Positions 5,128 to 11,882 of a stretch of DNA of 12,543 nt are shown in pieces; within the stretch, counting starts at the first letter, position 1, and every line of letters starts with the position of its first letter. The notes beneath the pieces were generated by a model that did not search any database, was not told the DNA's origin, and saw nothing but the letters and a program-made list of their open reading frames with translations. The DNA comes from DASTCC01 sp035711465 (GTDB lineage Bacteria; Acidobacteriota; Vicinamibacteria; Vicinamibacterales; SCN-69-37), in NCBI GenBank assembly GCA_035711465.1, contig DASTCC010000345.1:1-12543 (forward strand), in the 5' to 3' direction. The position numbers and the translations under genes are program-made.

Positions 5128-7973
5128 CAGAACCTCACCGTGATCGAGAGCCGATAGGCCCGCGGCAGCGTGACCGGCGCGATCGACATCCGATCCTGCA
5201 GCCGCGGATCCAGATCCCAGTTCACGCCCTGAACCGGCGCGTCGCTGCGCGGGTCGAACGCGGCGAACGCGCCCGGCTCGCTTGCCGAGGTGCGCCCCGC
5301 GATGTAATTGGCGGGCATGAACGGCTCCCGGTGGTTGAAGAGATTGAGGATGTGGAACTGCACGATCAGCTGCCCGCGCACCGTGCCGGCGAGTCCGCGT
5401 CTGTAGACGATCCCCAGATCGGTACGGCTCACGGCATCCACGCCGAAGGCGTCGCCTGCCGTGAACGCGTAAGGCGCGACCACCGGTTGCTGTGCGAAGG
5501 CGGCGTCACCTGCGTCGGCTGGCACCGCCGTCCAGCCCGAGACGCCGAATCGCGCTCCGGAGTGAAAGCTCTGGAGCACGTCGACGCTCACCGATCCCAG
5601 ATCCTCGTTCACCAGCACGTCGGCGTGGCCCATCAGTCGCAGGTGATGTCGGCTGTCACCGGCACGGATGCCGCCCGGCGCCGCCCATGGTTCGCCGGCG
5701 AAGCTCGGGTAGGCGAGCGCCGCGGACGTCAGCGAATCGATGCCGCGATCGATCGCGAATCCCGACTCCCGCGACCACGCGTAGCGCGCCGAGACGTTCG
5801 CCTGGATGCCGACGCGGTAGTCGGCCTGCGCGCCGAAGACCCGCTGCGTCCAGTCCCGTGTCTCGTCGTCGACCAGCTCGGCGAGCGCCAGCACGCTGCC
5901 GCCGTCGGCCGCGCGTTGCGTCGTCAGGCGACGGGCCAGATAGCCGCTGCCATGGCGGGACGTGAAGTCGGCGCGCAGTCTCAGATCGCCCATGACGCGA
6001 TCGGCCCCGGCGGACCATTCCCACCAGTGCGGCTGCGGCGCGTCGGTCCGTTCGAGCGTCAGACCCGGGCCGGCGGCAAGGAAAGGCGGGCGGCCGACGC
6101 TGCCGCTCGTCTGAAACCAGGCGAGGGCCGCGGCGGCCGCGGTGTCGGCGTCGATAGCCGACGTGGAGCTCACGTTGATTGGCGGTCCCGAATAGAGGAA
6201 CGCGCGTGTCGGCGCGGCGATGGTGCCGTTGGCGACGAGCGTGGCGAACGGATCGGCGGCGATGCGCGCGAAGCCGCCGTTCAGTCGCCAGCCGCGCGCG
6301 GCCGCCGGCTGCCAGGCCACCTGCACGGACGGACTGAGTCCGCTCGTCTCGACGAGTGCGGCATCATCGCCCTCCGTCACGGACTCGCGCGTCCATCTCA
6401 GTCCGGGAACAATCGTCAGCGCCGATCCGACGCGCCACTCGTCGGCGATGAACAGCGAGTGGCCCCGCGACCGCGCGCGCGCCTCGAACGGCTGGCGCCA
6501 GACGATCCACGCCGAGCCATTGCTGTCGAGCACCGGAACGACGTCGTCGTCGACGACGCGGAAGCGCGATGCGACGACGCTGAAGGCCCCGCCCTCGGGC
6601 TGGCCAGCGGCGTTCCAGCGTTCCGAGTCACCTTCGTAGCCAGCGACCAGGCGATGCAGTTGCGTGCCGCTGGCGATCAAGGCGCTCGTCGCGACGCGAA
6701 ACACCGTGCGACCGCGGCCGGCGTTCTCGCACGCACTGCATGCGAGGCCGCCGCCGGCGACGCCGCGGGTCTGCAGATCGAACACGGGGAAGGCGCCGCC
6801 CAGGCCAACGGGCCGATCGAGCTCGGTGTCGATCCACTCGCGCGTGAGCCGCGCGTCCACCGTCCACATCGAGAAGGCGGCCGAGTAGGCGCCCGACAGC
6901 AGGCCGAACGTGTCGTCGCGAGAGACAGCGGCGTTCGCGCTCTCGAGGCTGATGCCTCCGTCCGGGACGGTGTTCGTCAGTCCGCGCCCGGCGGCGAGCC
7001 AGAGACCGGTGAAACGGTGGCGGCTGTTCAGTGCCGCGGTGACCTTGGCCTCGATCTGGTCGTCGCGCAATCGTTCCGGAACGGTGCCCGCGGCCAGGCG
7101 CGCGGCGCGCTCGACGGTCTCGCCCGCGTGCCGGCCGGACCCGAAGAGCCAGACCCGACCCGTTCGAATCGGTCCGCCGAGCGCGCCTTCGATGGCGCCG
7201 GTCGTGTTCTCGGTCCTCCGGGCCAGCAGCAGGTCGTCGGCGGCGTTGTTCGCATTGCCGATCGTGGCGCGTGCCGATCCCCACAGGCGATCCCCGCCGG
7301 CGCGCGTGACCGCGAACATCACCGGGCTGCCGAGCGACGCGTCGACAGACGGCAGCGACGTCTCGGTCGACATCTGATCGAACGCCTGAGCGTTCGGCCA
7401 CGCCTGAGTCATCGCGCTGTTGATGCCGCCCAGCGGCGCGCCGTCGAGGTTCAGGCGCGCCTGGCTCGCCGCCGCGGTGAGCGCCGGCGTGAGCGCGATC
7501 GCGCTCGCCAGTCCGCCGACCACCGGCAGCGTCTCGAGCGTCGCCTGCCGCCAGGTCGTCGACGTCGGCGGCAGATCGGCGACGACGAACGGCTCGGTGG
7601 TCACGATGATCGCGTCTTCGGGGCGCGGCGCCGCGTGCAGCTGGAAGTCGGCGAACAGCATCTCTCGCGCCGAGAGCGTCAGCGTGCGTCTGGTCGTGAC
7701 GTGTCCGGCGAGCTCGCACGAGAGGACGTAACGTCCCGGCGGCAACGAGGGCAGGCTGAACGCGCCCAGCGCCGACGAGACCGCGACGCGTTTGTCGATG
7801 AGCTCTGGTGCACGCGCGGTGACGGTCGCGCCAGCGATCGGCCGGCCGTCAGGCGTCGTGACGTGTCCCGTGATCGTGCCCGTGGATTCCTGCGCGGCCG
7901 CGCCGGCAGGATAGACAAGCAGCAGCGATAGCGCCCAGATCGGCCATCGCGTAGATCGGGATCGAGTTGGCAT
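5127..7973 (-). CDS. TonB-dependent outer-membrane receptor, Oar/CarboxypepD_reg type
   Basis: A 948-residue protein. It has a signal peptide (1-28, cleavage after AAA or AAAQ). A carboxypeptidase-regulatory-like beta-sandwich covers about 31-112 (TGTITGHVTTPDGRPIAGAT). A TonB-box-like IIVTTEP lies at 122-128 and a plug domain at about 130-240. A long beta-barrel follows and ends in RLSITVRF, with the terminal Phe expected for BAM-dependent insertion. An ACSAC pair (C412, C415) in a probable loop is unusual for this family. Receptors of this type import bulky ligands (glycans, peptides, metal chelates); the ligand cannot be read from sequence. It is the first gene of a four-gene operon with two secreted lipoproteins and a secreted protein. 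ATG 7973 gives the right signal peptide but has no visible Shine-Dalgarno sequence, and a palindrome lies just upstream. Confidence 0.92.
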   Translation of the reverse strand: MPTRSRSTRWPIWALSLLLVYPAGAAAQESTGTITGHVTTPDGRPIAGATVTARAPELIDKRVAVSSALGAFSLPSLPPGRYVLSCELAGHVTTRRTLTLSAREMLFADFQLHAAPRPEDAIIVTTEPFVVADLPPTSTTWRQATLETLPVVGGLASAIALTPALTAAASQARLNLDGAPLGGINSAMTQAWPNAQAFDQMSTETSLPSVDASLGSPVMFAVTRAGGDRLWGSARATIGNANNAADDLLLARRTENTTGAIEGALGGPIRTGRVWLFGSGRHAGETVERAARLAAGTVPERLRDDQIEAKVTAALNSRHRFTGLWLAAGRGLTNTVPDGGISLESANAAVSRDDTFGLLSGAYSAAFSMWTVDARLTREWIDTELDRPVGLGGAFPVFDLQTRGVAGGGLACSACENAGRGRTVFRVATSALIASGTQLHRLVAGYEGDSERWNAAGQPEGGAFSVVASRFRVVDDDVVPVLDSNGSAWIVWRQPFEARARSRGHSLFIADEWRVGSALTIVPGLRWTRESVTEGDDAALVETSGLSPSVQVAWQPAAARGWRLNGGFARIAADPFATLVANGTIAAPTRAFLYSGPPINVSSTSAIDADTAAAAALAWFQTSGSVGRPPFLAAGPGLTLERTDAPQPHWWEWSAGADRVMGDLRLRADFTSRHGSGYLARRLTTQRAADGGSVLALAELVDDETRDWTQRVFGAQADYRVGIQANVSARYAWSRESGFAIDRGIDSLTSAALAYPSFAGEPWAAPGGIRAGDSRHHLRLMGHADVLVNEDLGSVSVDVLQSFHSGARFGVSGWTAVPADAGDAAFAQQPVVAPYAFTAGDAFGVDAVSRTDLGIVYRRGLAGTVRGQLIVQFHILNLFNHREPFMPANYIAGRTSASEPGAFAAFDPRSDAPVQGVNWDLDPRLQDRMSIAPVTLPRAYRLSITVRF

Positions 7974-7984
7974 GCGGGTGGGCT

Positions 7985-8000
7985 GTCGCGGCGCCGCGAC
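7985..8000. promoter_or_regulatory. Perfect 16-base palindrome before the receptor start
   Basis: GTCGCGGC is followed directly by its complement GCCGCGAC, 11 bases upstream of the receptor ATG, where a ribosome-binding site would be expected. It could be an operator or, in RNA, a very stable hairpin limiting translation. No Shine-Dalgarno sequence is visible between it and the start. Confidence 0.45.
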
Positions 8001-8047
8001 GCACCGCGTCTCCTCCGCAGCTCATCGTCAGCAAGCCCGGTGCCAAG

Positions 8048-8083
8048 GCGCACGCCGCGATCGGAGTGCGCACGCCGTGATCG
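8048..8083. promoter_or_regulatory. 16-base direct repeat, period 20, in the receptor promoter region
   Basis: GCGCACGCCGCGATCG (8048-8063) and GCGCACGCCGTGATCG (8068-8083) differ at one base and start exactly 20 bases apart, close to two helical turns. They lie about 75-110 bases upstream of the receptor ATG. The arrangement looks like a tandem binding site for a regulator acting on the receptor operon. No sigma-70 box is obvious. Confidence 0.45.
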
Positions 8084-8109
8084 ATATCTCGTCTGCGCGT
8101 ATGTCGGCG

Positions 8110-8142
8110 CGCGGCACCCTGCGCGCTTTACAGGGTGCCGCG
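8110..8142 (-). terminator. Hairpin terminator after the IPT/TIG protein gene
   Basis: A perfect 12-pair stem, CGCGGCACCCTG (8110-8121) with CAGGGTGCCGCG (8131-8142), encloses the 9-base loop CGCGCTTTA. It starts 12 bases past the stop of the minus-strand gene ending at 8154. No T-run follows, so release may need Rho, but the position fits a transcription end between that gene and the receptor operon. Confidence 0.65.
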
Positions 8143-8153
8143 GCGGTTCACGA

Positions 8154-8873
8154 TCACCTCACGTTGATGGCCATTGCGTTCGACGTCGCGCCCGACAGCC
8201 GCTCAACGGTGAGCAGGTACGGGCCGCTCTGATCGAATCGCATCTTGAGCCGGAACGACTTCGGCGACAGCCGATCGACGGAGATGTCCGAGACCTCCTG
8301 GCCGCCGGGATCGGTCACCGTGACTTTCAAGGCCGGATCGAAACGGACGCCGTCGATGCGCACTTCCTGGATCGACGCGCCGGAGACGCGCTCGTTCGGC
8401 ATCACGCGGTCGATCCGCGGCGCTTCGGGTTCGGCGGCGCTGTCGTTCACCTTGACGACAAAGGGCGCCGACACCGAGCCGTCCGCGTTGCTGACGCGGA
8501 ACGTGTAGACGCCGGCGTCCTTGATCACGAGCGGGACGACGAACGTCTCGTCGCGACGGTTGAGCAGGTCGCGGCCCGAGTACGTCGCGACGTTGCCGTC
8601 CGGCTTCACCACCGAGAGCGTGAGGTGCTTGCGAAGCGCGCTGCCGTTGACGGTGAGGAGCTGCGGCCTCGTGCTGGTGCGCGGCACCGCAGGCGAGACG
8701 TCGTGGATGACGGGGACCGACGGGCCCTGGCGGGCCGGCAGCGTGGCCGGCGCCGCGATCAGCATCGCGCCGACGAGTACGCCGATGGTGGCGAGGCCTC
8801 CACGCGATCGGCAGGGCATGACCGTCGGTTGTGCAAGAGGCGTGCGAGGCGGCGCAGCAGTGCATCGAGTCAT
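8154..8873 (-). CDS. Secreted protein with two IPT/TIG-like domains
   Basis: A 239-residue protein. A hydrophobic export segment (27-41, ending near A-P-A-R-Q) follows an unusually long basic N-region. Two Ig-like repeats of the IPT/TIG type follow: VIHDVSPAVPRTS onward (about 54-141) and RIDRVMPNERVSG onward (about 153-238). Each shows the family order of an x-I-x-x-V-x-P opening strand, a central V-x-G/I-D-G strand, and a closing strand of the type YTFRVSNADG or YLLTVERLSG. Such domains bind ligands or act as spacers at the surface; no enzyme domain is present. ATG 8873 has a very good GGAGGTGA six bases upstream; an internal ATG at 8819 would give a tidier signal peptide but lacks one. It is transcribed as a single gene, divergent from the lectin-repeat gene. 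Confidence 0.85.
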   Translation of the reverse strand: MTRCTAAPPRTPLAQPTVMPCRSRGGLATIGVLVGAMLIAAPATLPARQGPSVPVIHDVSPAVPRTSTRPQLLTVNGSALRKHLTLSVVKPDGNVATYSGRDLLNRRDETFVVPLVIKDAGVYTFRVSNADGSVSAPFVVKVNDSAAEPEAPRIDRVMPNERVSGASIQEVRIDGVRFDPALKVTVTDPGGQEVSDISVDRLSPKSFRLKMRFDQSGPYLLTVERLSGATSNAMAINVR

Positions 8874-9086
8874 CGATTCACCTCCGGAGCTGGGAGCGGT
8901 CTGTCGATCTGACAGGGCGGCTGCGCGCGATTCTCTCATGCGTCGAACTGACCGGCGACCTGTCCTCCAGCCCTGGAAATCTGAGTGCCTGAGGGCGGGT
9001 TTTTCACCCTTCGCGGCGCGCCGGCCGCTGGCAGCCGGTTTGCAAAATCCATGGCTGAGCCTCACCACAGGCGAGGAGATTCGATC
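8874..9086. promoter_or_regulatory. Divergent intergenic region
   Basis: This 213-base gap separates the divergent IPT/TIG and lectin-repeat genes and must hold both promoters. Visible elements are CTGTC-GATCT-GACAG (8901-8915), a small hairpin or operator-like inverted repeat, and GGGT/ACCC arms around TTTTTC at about 8997-9010. Both ends carry strong Shine-Dalgarno sequences. I could not assign -35/-10 boxes with confidence on either strand. Confidence 0.4.
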
Positions 9087-10820
9087 ATGCGACACATACG
9101 GACATTCGGCGCAGCCCTCCTCATGGTCTGCGCGACGGCGGCGATGGTGCGCGGCGCCGAACGCGCGACGTTCATCCTGACCGACGGGCAACGCATGAGC
9201 GGCACCGTCGTGTTCCATACCGACGCGCGAACCAACATCCGCGCGGACAAGAACGAGTTCAACGTCGGCCTTGCTGACGGCACCGAAGTGCCGATTCCCT
9301 TTCATCAGGTCGTCGCCATCGATTTCGCGGGCGGGCGGCCAGGCAACCGCGAGCTTCAAAGTCTCGGCGCCGGGCATACGCTCGTGATGCGCGATGGCGC
9401 CATCCACACCGGCACGCTCGTCGACCTGGTCGGCGGCGACACCATCCGGTGGCGTCAGCGCAGCGGCCGCGTCGAGGAGTTTCCGATTCGCAGCGCCAGC
9501 CGGATCTATCTGCAGGCCGACGCAGCGCGGGCGCAGTGGCAGAGCGACTGGGCGGGACGCGGCGCCGCGGCCCGCCGGTCGGACGACGTGAGCACGCCGT
9601 CCGCTGACGCCGGCGGCGTGATCGTCGACGCGAACACCATGTGGACCGACACGGGCATCGTCGTCCGTCGCGGCGAGCAGGTCCGCTTCCAGGCGACGGG
9701 ACGCATCCGCTTCCGTGAAGGCATCGGCCAGACCGCCAACGCGGCCGGCAACAACACCGTTCGCAGTCCGGCGTTTCCCGTCGACGACATGGGCGTCGGC
9801 GGCCTCATCGCCCGCGTCGGCAACGGCGCGCCGTTCCCACTCGGCAGCGGCACTTCGGCGGTGACGATGCCGGCGTCCGGGCGTCTCCAGCTCGGCGTGA
9901 ACGACGACGACTACAGCGACAACTCCGGCGCGTTCCGCGTCGACGTGCTGCGCCGCAATGCCAGCGGCGCATGGGTCGATGCCGAGTCGAGCGCGGACGA
10001 ATCGGGCCTGGGCAGCATCTGGCGCCGGACCCGGCCGGACGCGACGAGCGGAGCGAGCGGCACGACGCGCGAGCTGCGGATCGCCGGGAGCACGGCGTGG
10101 ACCGACACCGGCCTCACCGTCAGCCGCGGCGAGTCGCTGTCATTCGATGCGAGCGGATCGATTGCGTACCGCGCCGGTGAATGGACCGACGCCAACGGCG
10201 ATCCGGCGACGCGCAGCTACCGTTACCCGCTGAGCAACATGCCGGTCGGCGGATTGATCGCTCGCATCAACGGCGGACGTCCGTTCCGGATCGGCGCGGG
10301 CTCGAACGTGATCACGATGCCGGCGAGCGGACGGCTCGAGCTCGGCATCAACGACGACACGCACGCGGACAACGAGGGCGAATATCGCGTCGTCATCCGC
10401 GGCGACGAAGAAGGCGCGAGCTGGTCGGACCCCTGGCCGGGAACCTACGACAGCCGCGGCCTGCTCGATGAAGTCGTAGTCCCCGCGGCATCCGCGTGGA
10501 CGACGACGTCGGTCACGGTGCGACGCGGTGACGTGCTGTCGTTCGACACGGCCGGCACGGTGGCGTTCCGCCCGGGCAACGGCAACATCGTCGGCCCTGA
10601 AGGCAAGAATGCCGTTCGCAGCAATCGCTATCCGGTCCCGGCGCTGCCCGCCGGCGGGCTGATCGCGCGCGTCGACGGCGGCGTGCCGTTTGCGATCGGC
10701 GCCGGGCGCACGGTGGTGATGCCGGCGAGCGGCCGGTTGCAGCTCGGAATCAACGACGATCATTTCGGCGACAACTCCGGCGCGTTTCAGGTGCAGATCC
10801 GTCGCGGACGCCAGCAATGA
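9087..10820 (+). CDS. Secreted protein with three LecA (PA-IL)-like lectin repeats
   Basis: A 577-residue protein. It has a signal peptide (1-24, cleavage near R-G-A) and an N-terminal beta-rich domain (25-145) made of two similar DGxxxxGTxV units. Three repeats of about 110 residues follow (178-288, 329-437, 463-571). Each repeat has W-T-x-T-G/S-x-x-V-R/S-R-G-x-x-x-x-F near its start and ends GGLIAR, then PF, then MPASGRL, then a G-V/I-N-D-D-x3-D-N block (272-279, 422-429, 556-563). This matches the C-terminal half of the Pseudomonas galactophilic lectin LecA, whose Ca2+ and sugar ligands lie in the equivalent ND...NNSG loop. The loop here is two residues shorter, and the first N of the NN pair is D. 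Binding to galactose is therefore not assured. ATG 9087 is chosen for its GCGAGGAGAT site and signal peptide. It may share a transcript with the next gene (41-base gap). Confidence 0.8.
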   Translation: MRHIRTFGAALLMVCATAAMVRGAERATFILTDGQRMSGTVVFHTDARTNIRADKNEFNVGLADGTEVPIPFHQVVAIDFAGGRPGNRELQSLGAGHTLVMRDGAIHTGTLVDLVGGDTIRWRQRSGRVEEFPIRSASRIYLQADAARAQWQSDWAGRGAAARRSDDVSTPSADAGGVIVDANTMWTDTGIVVRRGEQVRFQATGRIRFREGIGQTANAAGNNTVRSPAFPVDDMGVGGLIARVGNGAPFPLGSGTSAVTMPASGRLQLGVNDDDYSDNSGAFRVDVLRRNASGAWVDAESSADESGLGSIWRRTRPDATSGASGTTRELRIAGSTAWTDTGLTVSRGESLSFDASGSIAYRAGEWTDANGDPATRSYRYPLSNMPVGGLIARINGGRPFRIGAGSNVITMPASGRLELGINDDTHADNEGEYRVVIRGDEEGASWSDPWPGTYDSRGLLDEVVVPAASAWTTTSVTVRRGDVLSFDTAGTVAFRPGNGNIVGPEGKNAVRSNRYPVPALPAGGLIARVDGGVPFAIGAGRTVVMPASGRLQLGINDDHFGDNSGAFQVQIRRGRQQ

Positions 10821-10861
10821 CGCGGCCGCGACGTCGTCTCTCGAGTGAGGAGAATCTGGTT

Positions 10862-11416
10862 ATGGCGAACACCGCAGTCTTCGGCATCTATCAATCGCAG
10901 GAGACCACGGAGCGCGCAGTCGAGATGCTGCGCCAGCGTGGGTTCCGCGCGACCGACATCTCCATCCTGTGGCCGCAGAACGTCGGCTCCAAGGACTTCG
11001 CGCACGAGCTGGCGAGCAAGGCGCCTGAAGGGGCCACCGCCGGCGCGGGTTCCGGCGCGCTGGTCGGCGGCACGCTCGGATGGCTGGCCGGCATCGGCGC
11101 GCTGGCCGTGCCCGGCATCGGGCCGCTCGTCGCCGCTGGCCCGATCGTCGCCGCGCTCGCCGGCGCCGGCGCCGGCGGCGCACTGGGCGGCATGACCGGC
11201 GCGCTCATCGGCTACGGCGTGCCCGAGTACGAAGCGAAGCGCTACGAAGGACGCGTGCGCAAGGGCGGCATCCTCCTCTCGGTGCACGCCGACGACCACG
11301 AGTGGTCGTCGCGCGCGCGCGAAGTGCTGGAGCTGACCGGCGCGCAGGACATCGCGACGGCGAGCGAATCGAAAGGCGACTACGCCAACGCCGCACGTCC
11401 GGGCACGCGGCTGTGA
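10862..11416 (+). CDS. General-stress-type glycine-zipper protein
   Basis: A 184-residue protein. The N-terminal part (5-38, VFGIYQSQETTERAVEMLRQ) is a ferredoxin-like fold of the YflT / general stress protein 17M type. A long Gly/Ala hydrophobic stretch (about 57-118) with repeated G-x3-G spacing follows, typical of glycine-zipper membrane inserts. After that come PEYEAKRYEGRVRKGGILLS and an acidic C-terminus with a VHADD block. Such proteins are induced by stress in several phyla, and related acidobacterial proteins are sometimes labelled DUF3341; the biochemical role is unknown. ATG 10862 has GAGGAG at about 10847-10852. A longer in-frame start at 10817 would overlap the lectin-gene stop but lacks a ribosome site. 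Two strong hairpins follow the stop. Confidence 0.85.
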   Translation: MANTAVFGIYQSQETTERAVEMLRQRGFRATDISILWPQNVGSKDFAHELASKAPEGATAGAGSGALVGGTLGWLAGIGALAVPGIGPLVAAGPIVAALAGAGAGGALGGMTGALIGYGVPEYEAKRYEGRVRKGGILLSVHADDHEWSSRAREVLELTGAQDIATASESKGDYANAARPGTRL

Positions 11417-11421
11417 ACCCC

Positions 11422-11456
11422 GCCCGGCGCAGCCTCACGACCGTGCTGCGCCGGGC
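11422..11456 (+). terminator. Hairpin terminator after the stress-protein gene
   Basis: A perfect 12-pair stem (11422-11433 with 11445-11456; arms GCCCGGCGCAGC and GCTGCGCCGGGC) has an 11-base loop and begins 6 bases after the stop codon. There is no T-run after it. Placement and strength support a transcription end, possibly together with the second hairpin downstream. Confidence 0.65.
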
Positions 11457-11460
11457 CGTT

Positions 11461-11509
11461 GTGAAAAGCACAGGGCACCCGGCCCTTTTCACCGGGCCGG
11501 CCGGGTGCC
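11461..11509 (+). repeat. Overlapping, mutually exclusive inverted repeats
   Basis: GTGAAAAG (11461-11468) pairs with CTTTTCAC (11485-11492), while GGCACCCGGCC (11474-11484) pairs with GGCCGGGTGCC (11499-11509). The second stem cannot coexist with the first without a pseudoknot, because the loop of one contains an arm of the other. It may be an REP-like element or an attenuator-like switch. Confidence 0.5.
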
Positions 11510-11562
11510 AGGCAGTTCGAGCCGATTTTTCCGATTGTTTTCAGTCAGGCCAAAGCTGGCCG

Positions 11563-11578
11563 GGGACTTGCAATTCCC
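11563..11578. promoter_or_regulatory. Near-palindrome upstream of the small membrane protein gene
   Basis: GGGACTTGCAATTCCC is a 16-base palindrome apart from one mispair, 38 bases before the ATG of the 49-residue protein. A small GGCCA/TGGCC hairpin (11548-11561) lies just upstream. It could be an operator; no promoter boxes were assigned. Confidence 0.3.
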
Positions 11579-11616
11579 TGAAGCGGTCGAGGCGTTCCGA
11601 CCCGGAGGTTACGACA

Positions 11617-11766
11617 ATGCTCGAGACTCTGTTGATCGTTCTGGTGGTGCTGTGGTTGCTGGGGATGGTCAGTTCGTACACGCTCGGCGGGTTCATCCAC
11701 CTGCTGCTCGTGATCGCCATCGTCCTGTTCATCGTCCGGCTGCTGTCAGGCCGAAGCACAGTCTGA
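11617..11766 (+). CDS. lmo0937-type small membrane protein
   Basis: A 49-residue protein that is almost entirely membrane-embedded: helix 1 (about 3-18, LETLLIVLVVLWLLGM), a short SSYTLGGFIH turn, helix 2 (about 28-43), and a basic end G-R-S-T-V. Length and the central S-Y-T-x-G-G-F-I-H block match the lmo0937 family of short two-helix membrane proteins found in many stress-related loci. The function is unknown. GGAGG at 11604-11608 lies 8 bases before the ATG. It is separated from the stress protein by hairpins and followed by a strong hairpin, so it is probably a single-gene transcript. Confidence 0.88.
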   Translation: MLETLLIVLVVLWLLGMVSSYTLGGFIHLLLVIAIVLFIVRLLSGRSTV

Positions 11767-11771
11767 GGTTC

Positions 11772-11796
11772 GGCCGGGACGGATGCCGTCCCGGCC
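11772..11796 (+). terminator. Hairpin terminator after the small membrane protein gene
   Basis: GGCCGGGACGG (11772-11782) and CCGTCCCGGCC (11786-11796) are perfect complements around ATG; a 10-pair stem with a 5-base loop is more realistic sterically. It begins 5 bases after the stop. No T-run follows. A smaller CCGCCG/CGGCGG hairpin lies at 11806-11820. Confidence 0.65.
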
Positions 11797-11882
11797 ACGC
11801 ACCCACCGCCGCTCCGGCGGCGTTCCACGGTCTGCCGCAACCCCTCCCGCGTCAGGCGCACTTCGATAGGGAGAACTGGAAA

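Noticed and set aside
5094..7931. 945-codon open frame on the plus strand opposite the receptor
   Set aside because: It is very rich in Arg, Gly and Ala with no domain or signal; it is the antisense shadow of a clear TonB receptor in GC-rich DNA.
8990..9070. Possible riboswitch in the leader of the lectin-repeat gene
   Set aside because: Compared by eye with the cyclic-di-GMP (GEMM) consensus; the conserved core is not present.
8985..9086. Longer start for the lectin-repeat protein
   Set aside because: It would bury the signal peptide 34 residues in, and the GAGGAG site belongs to ATG 9087.
8154..9407. 417-residue version of the IPT/TIG protein
   Set aside because: It would run through the divergent promoter region and into the lectin-repeat gene; GGAGGTGA before ATG 8873 marks the real start.
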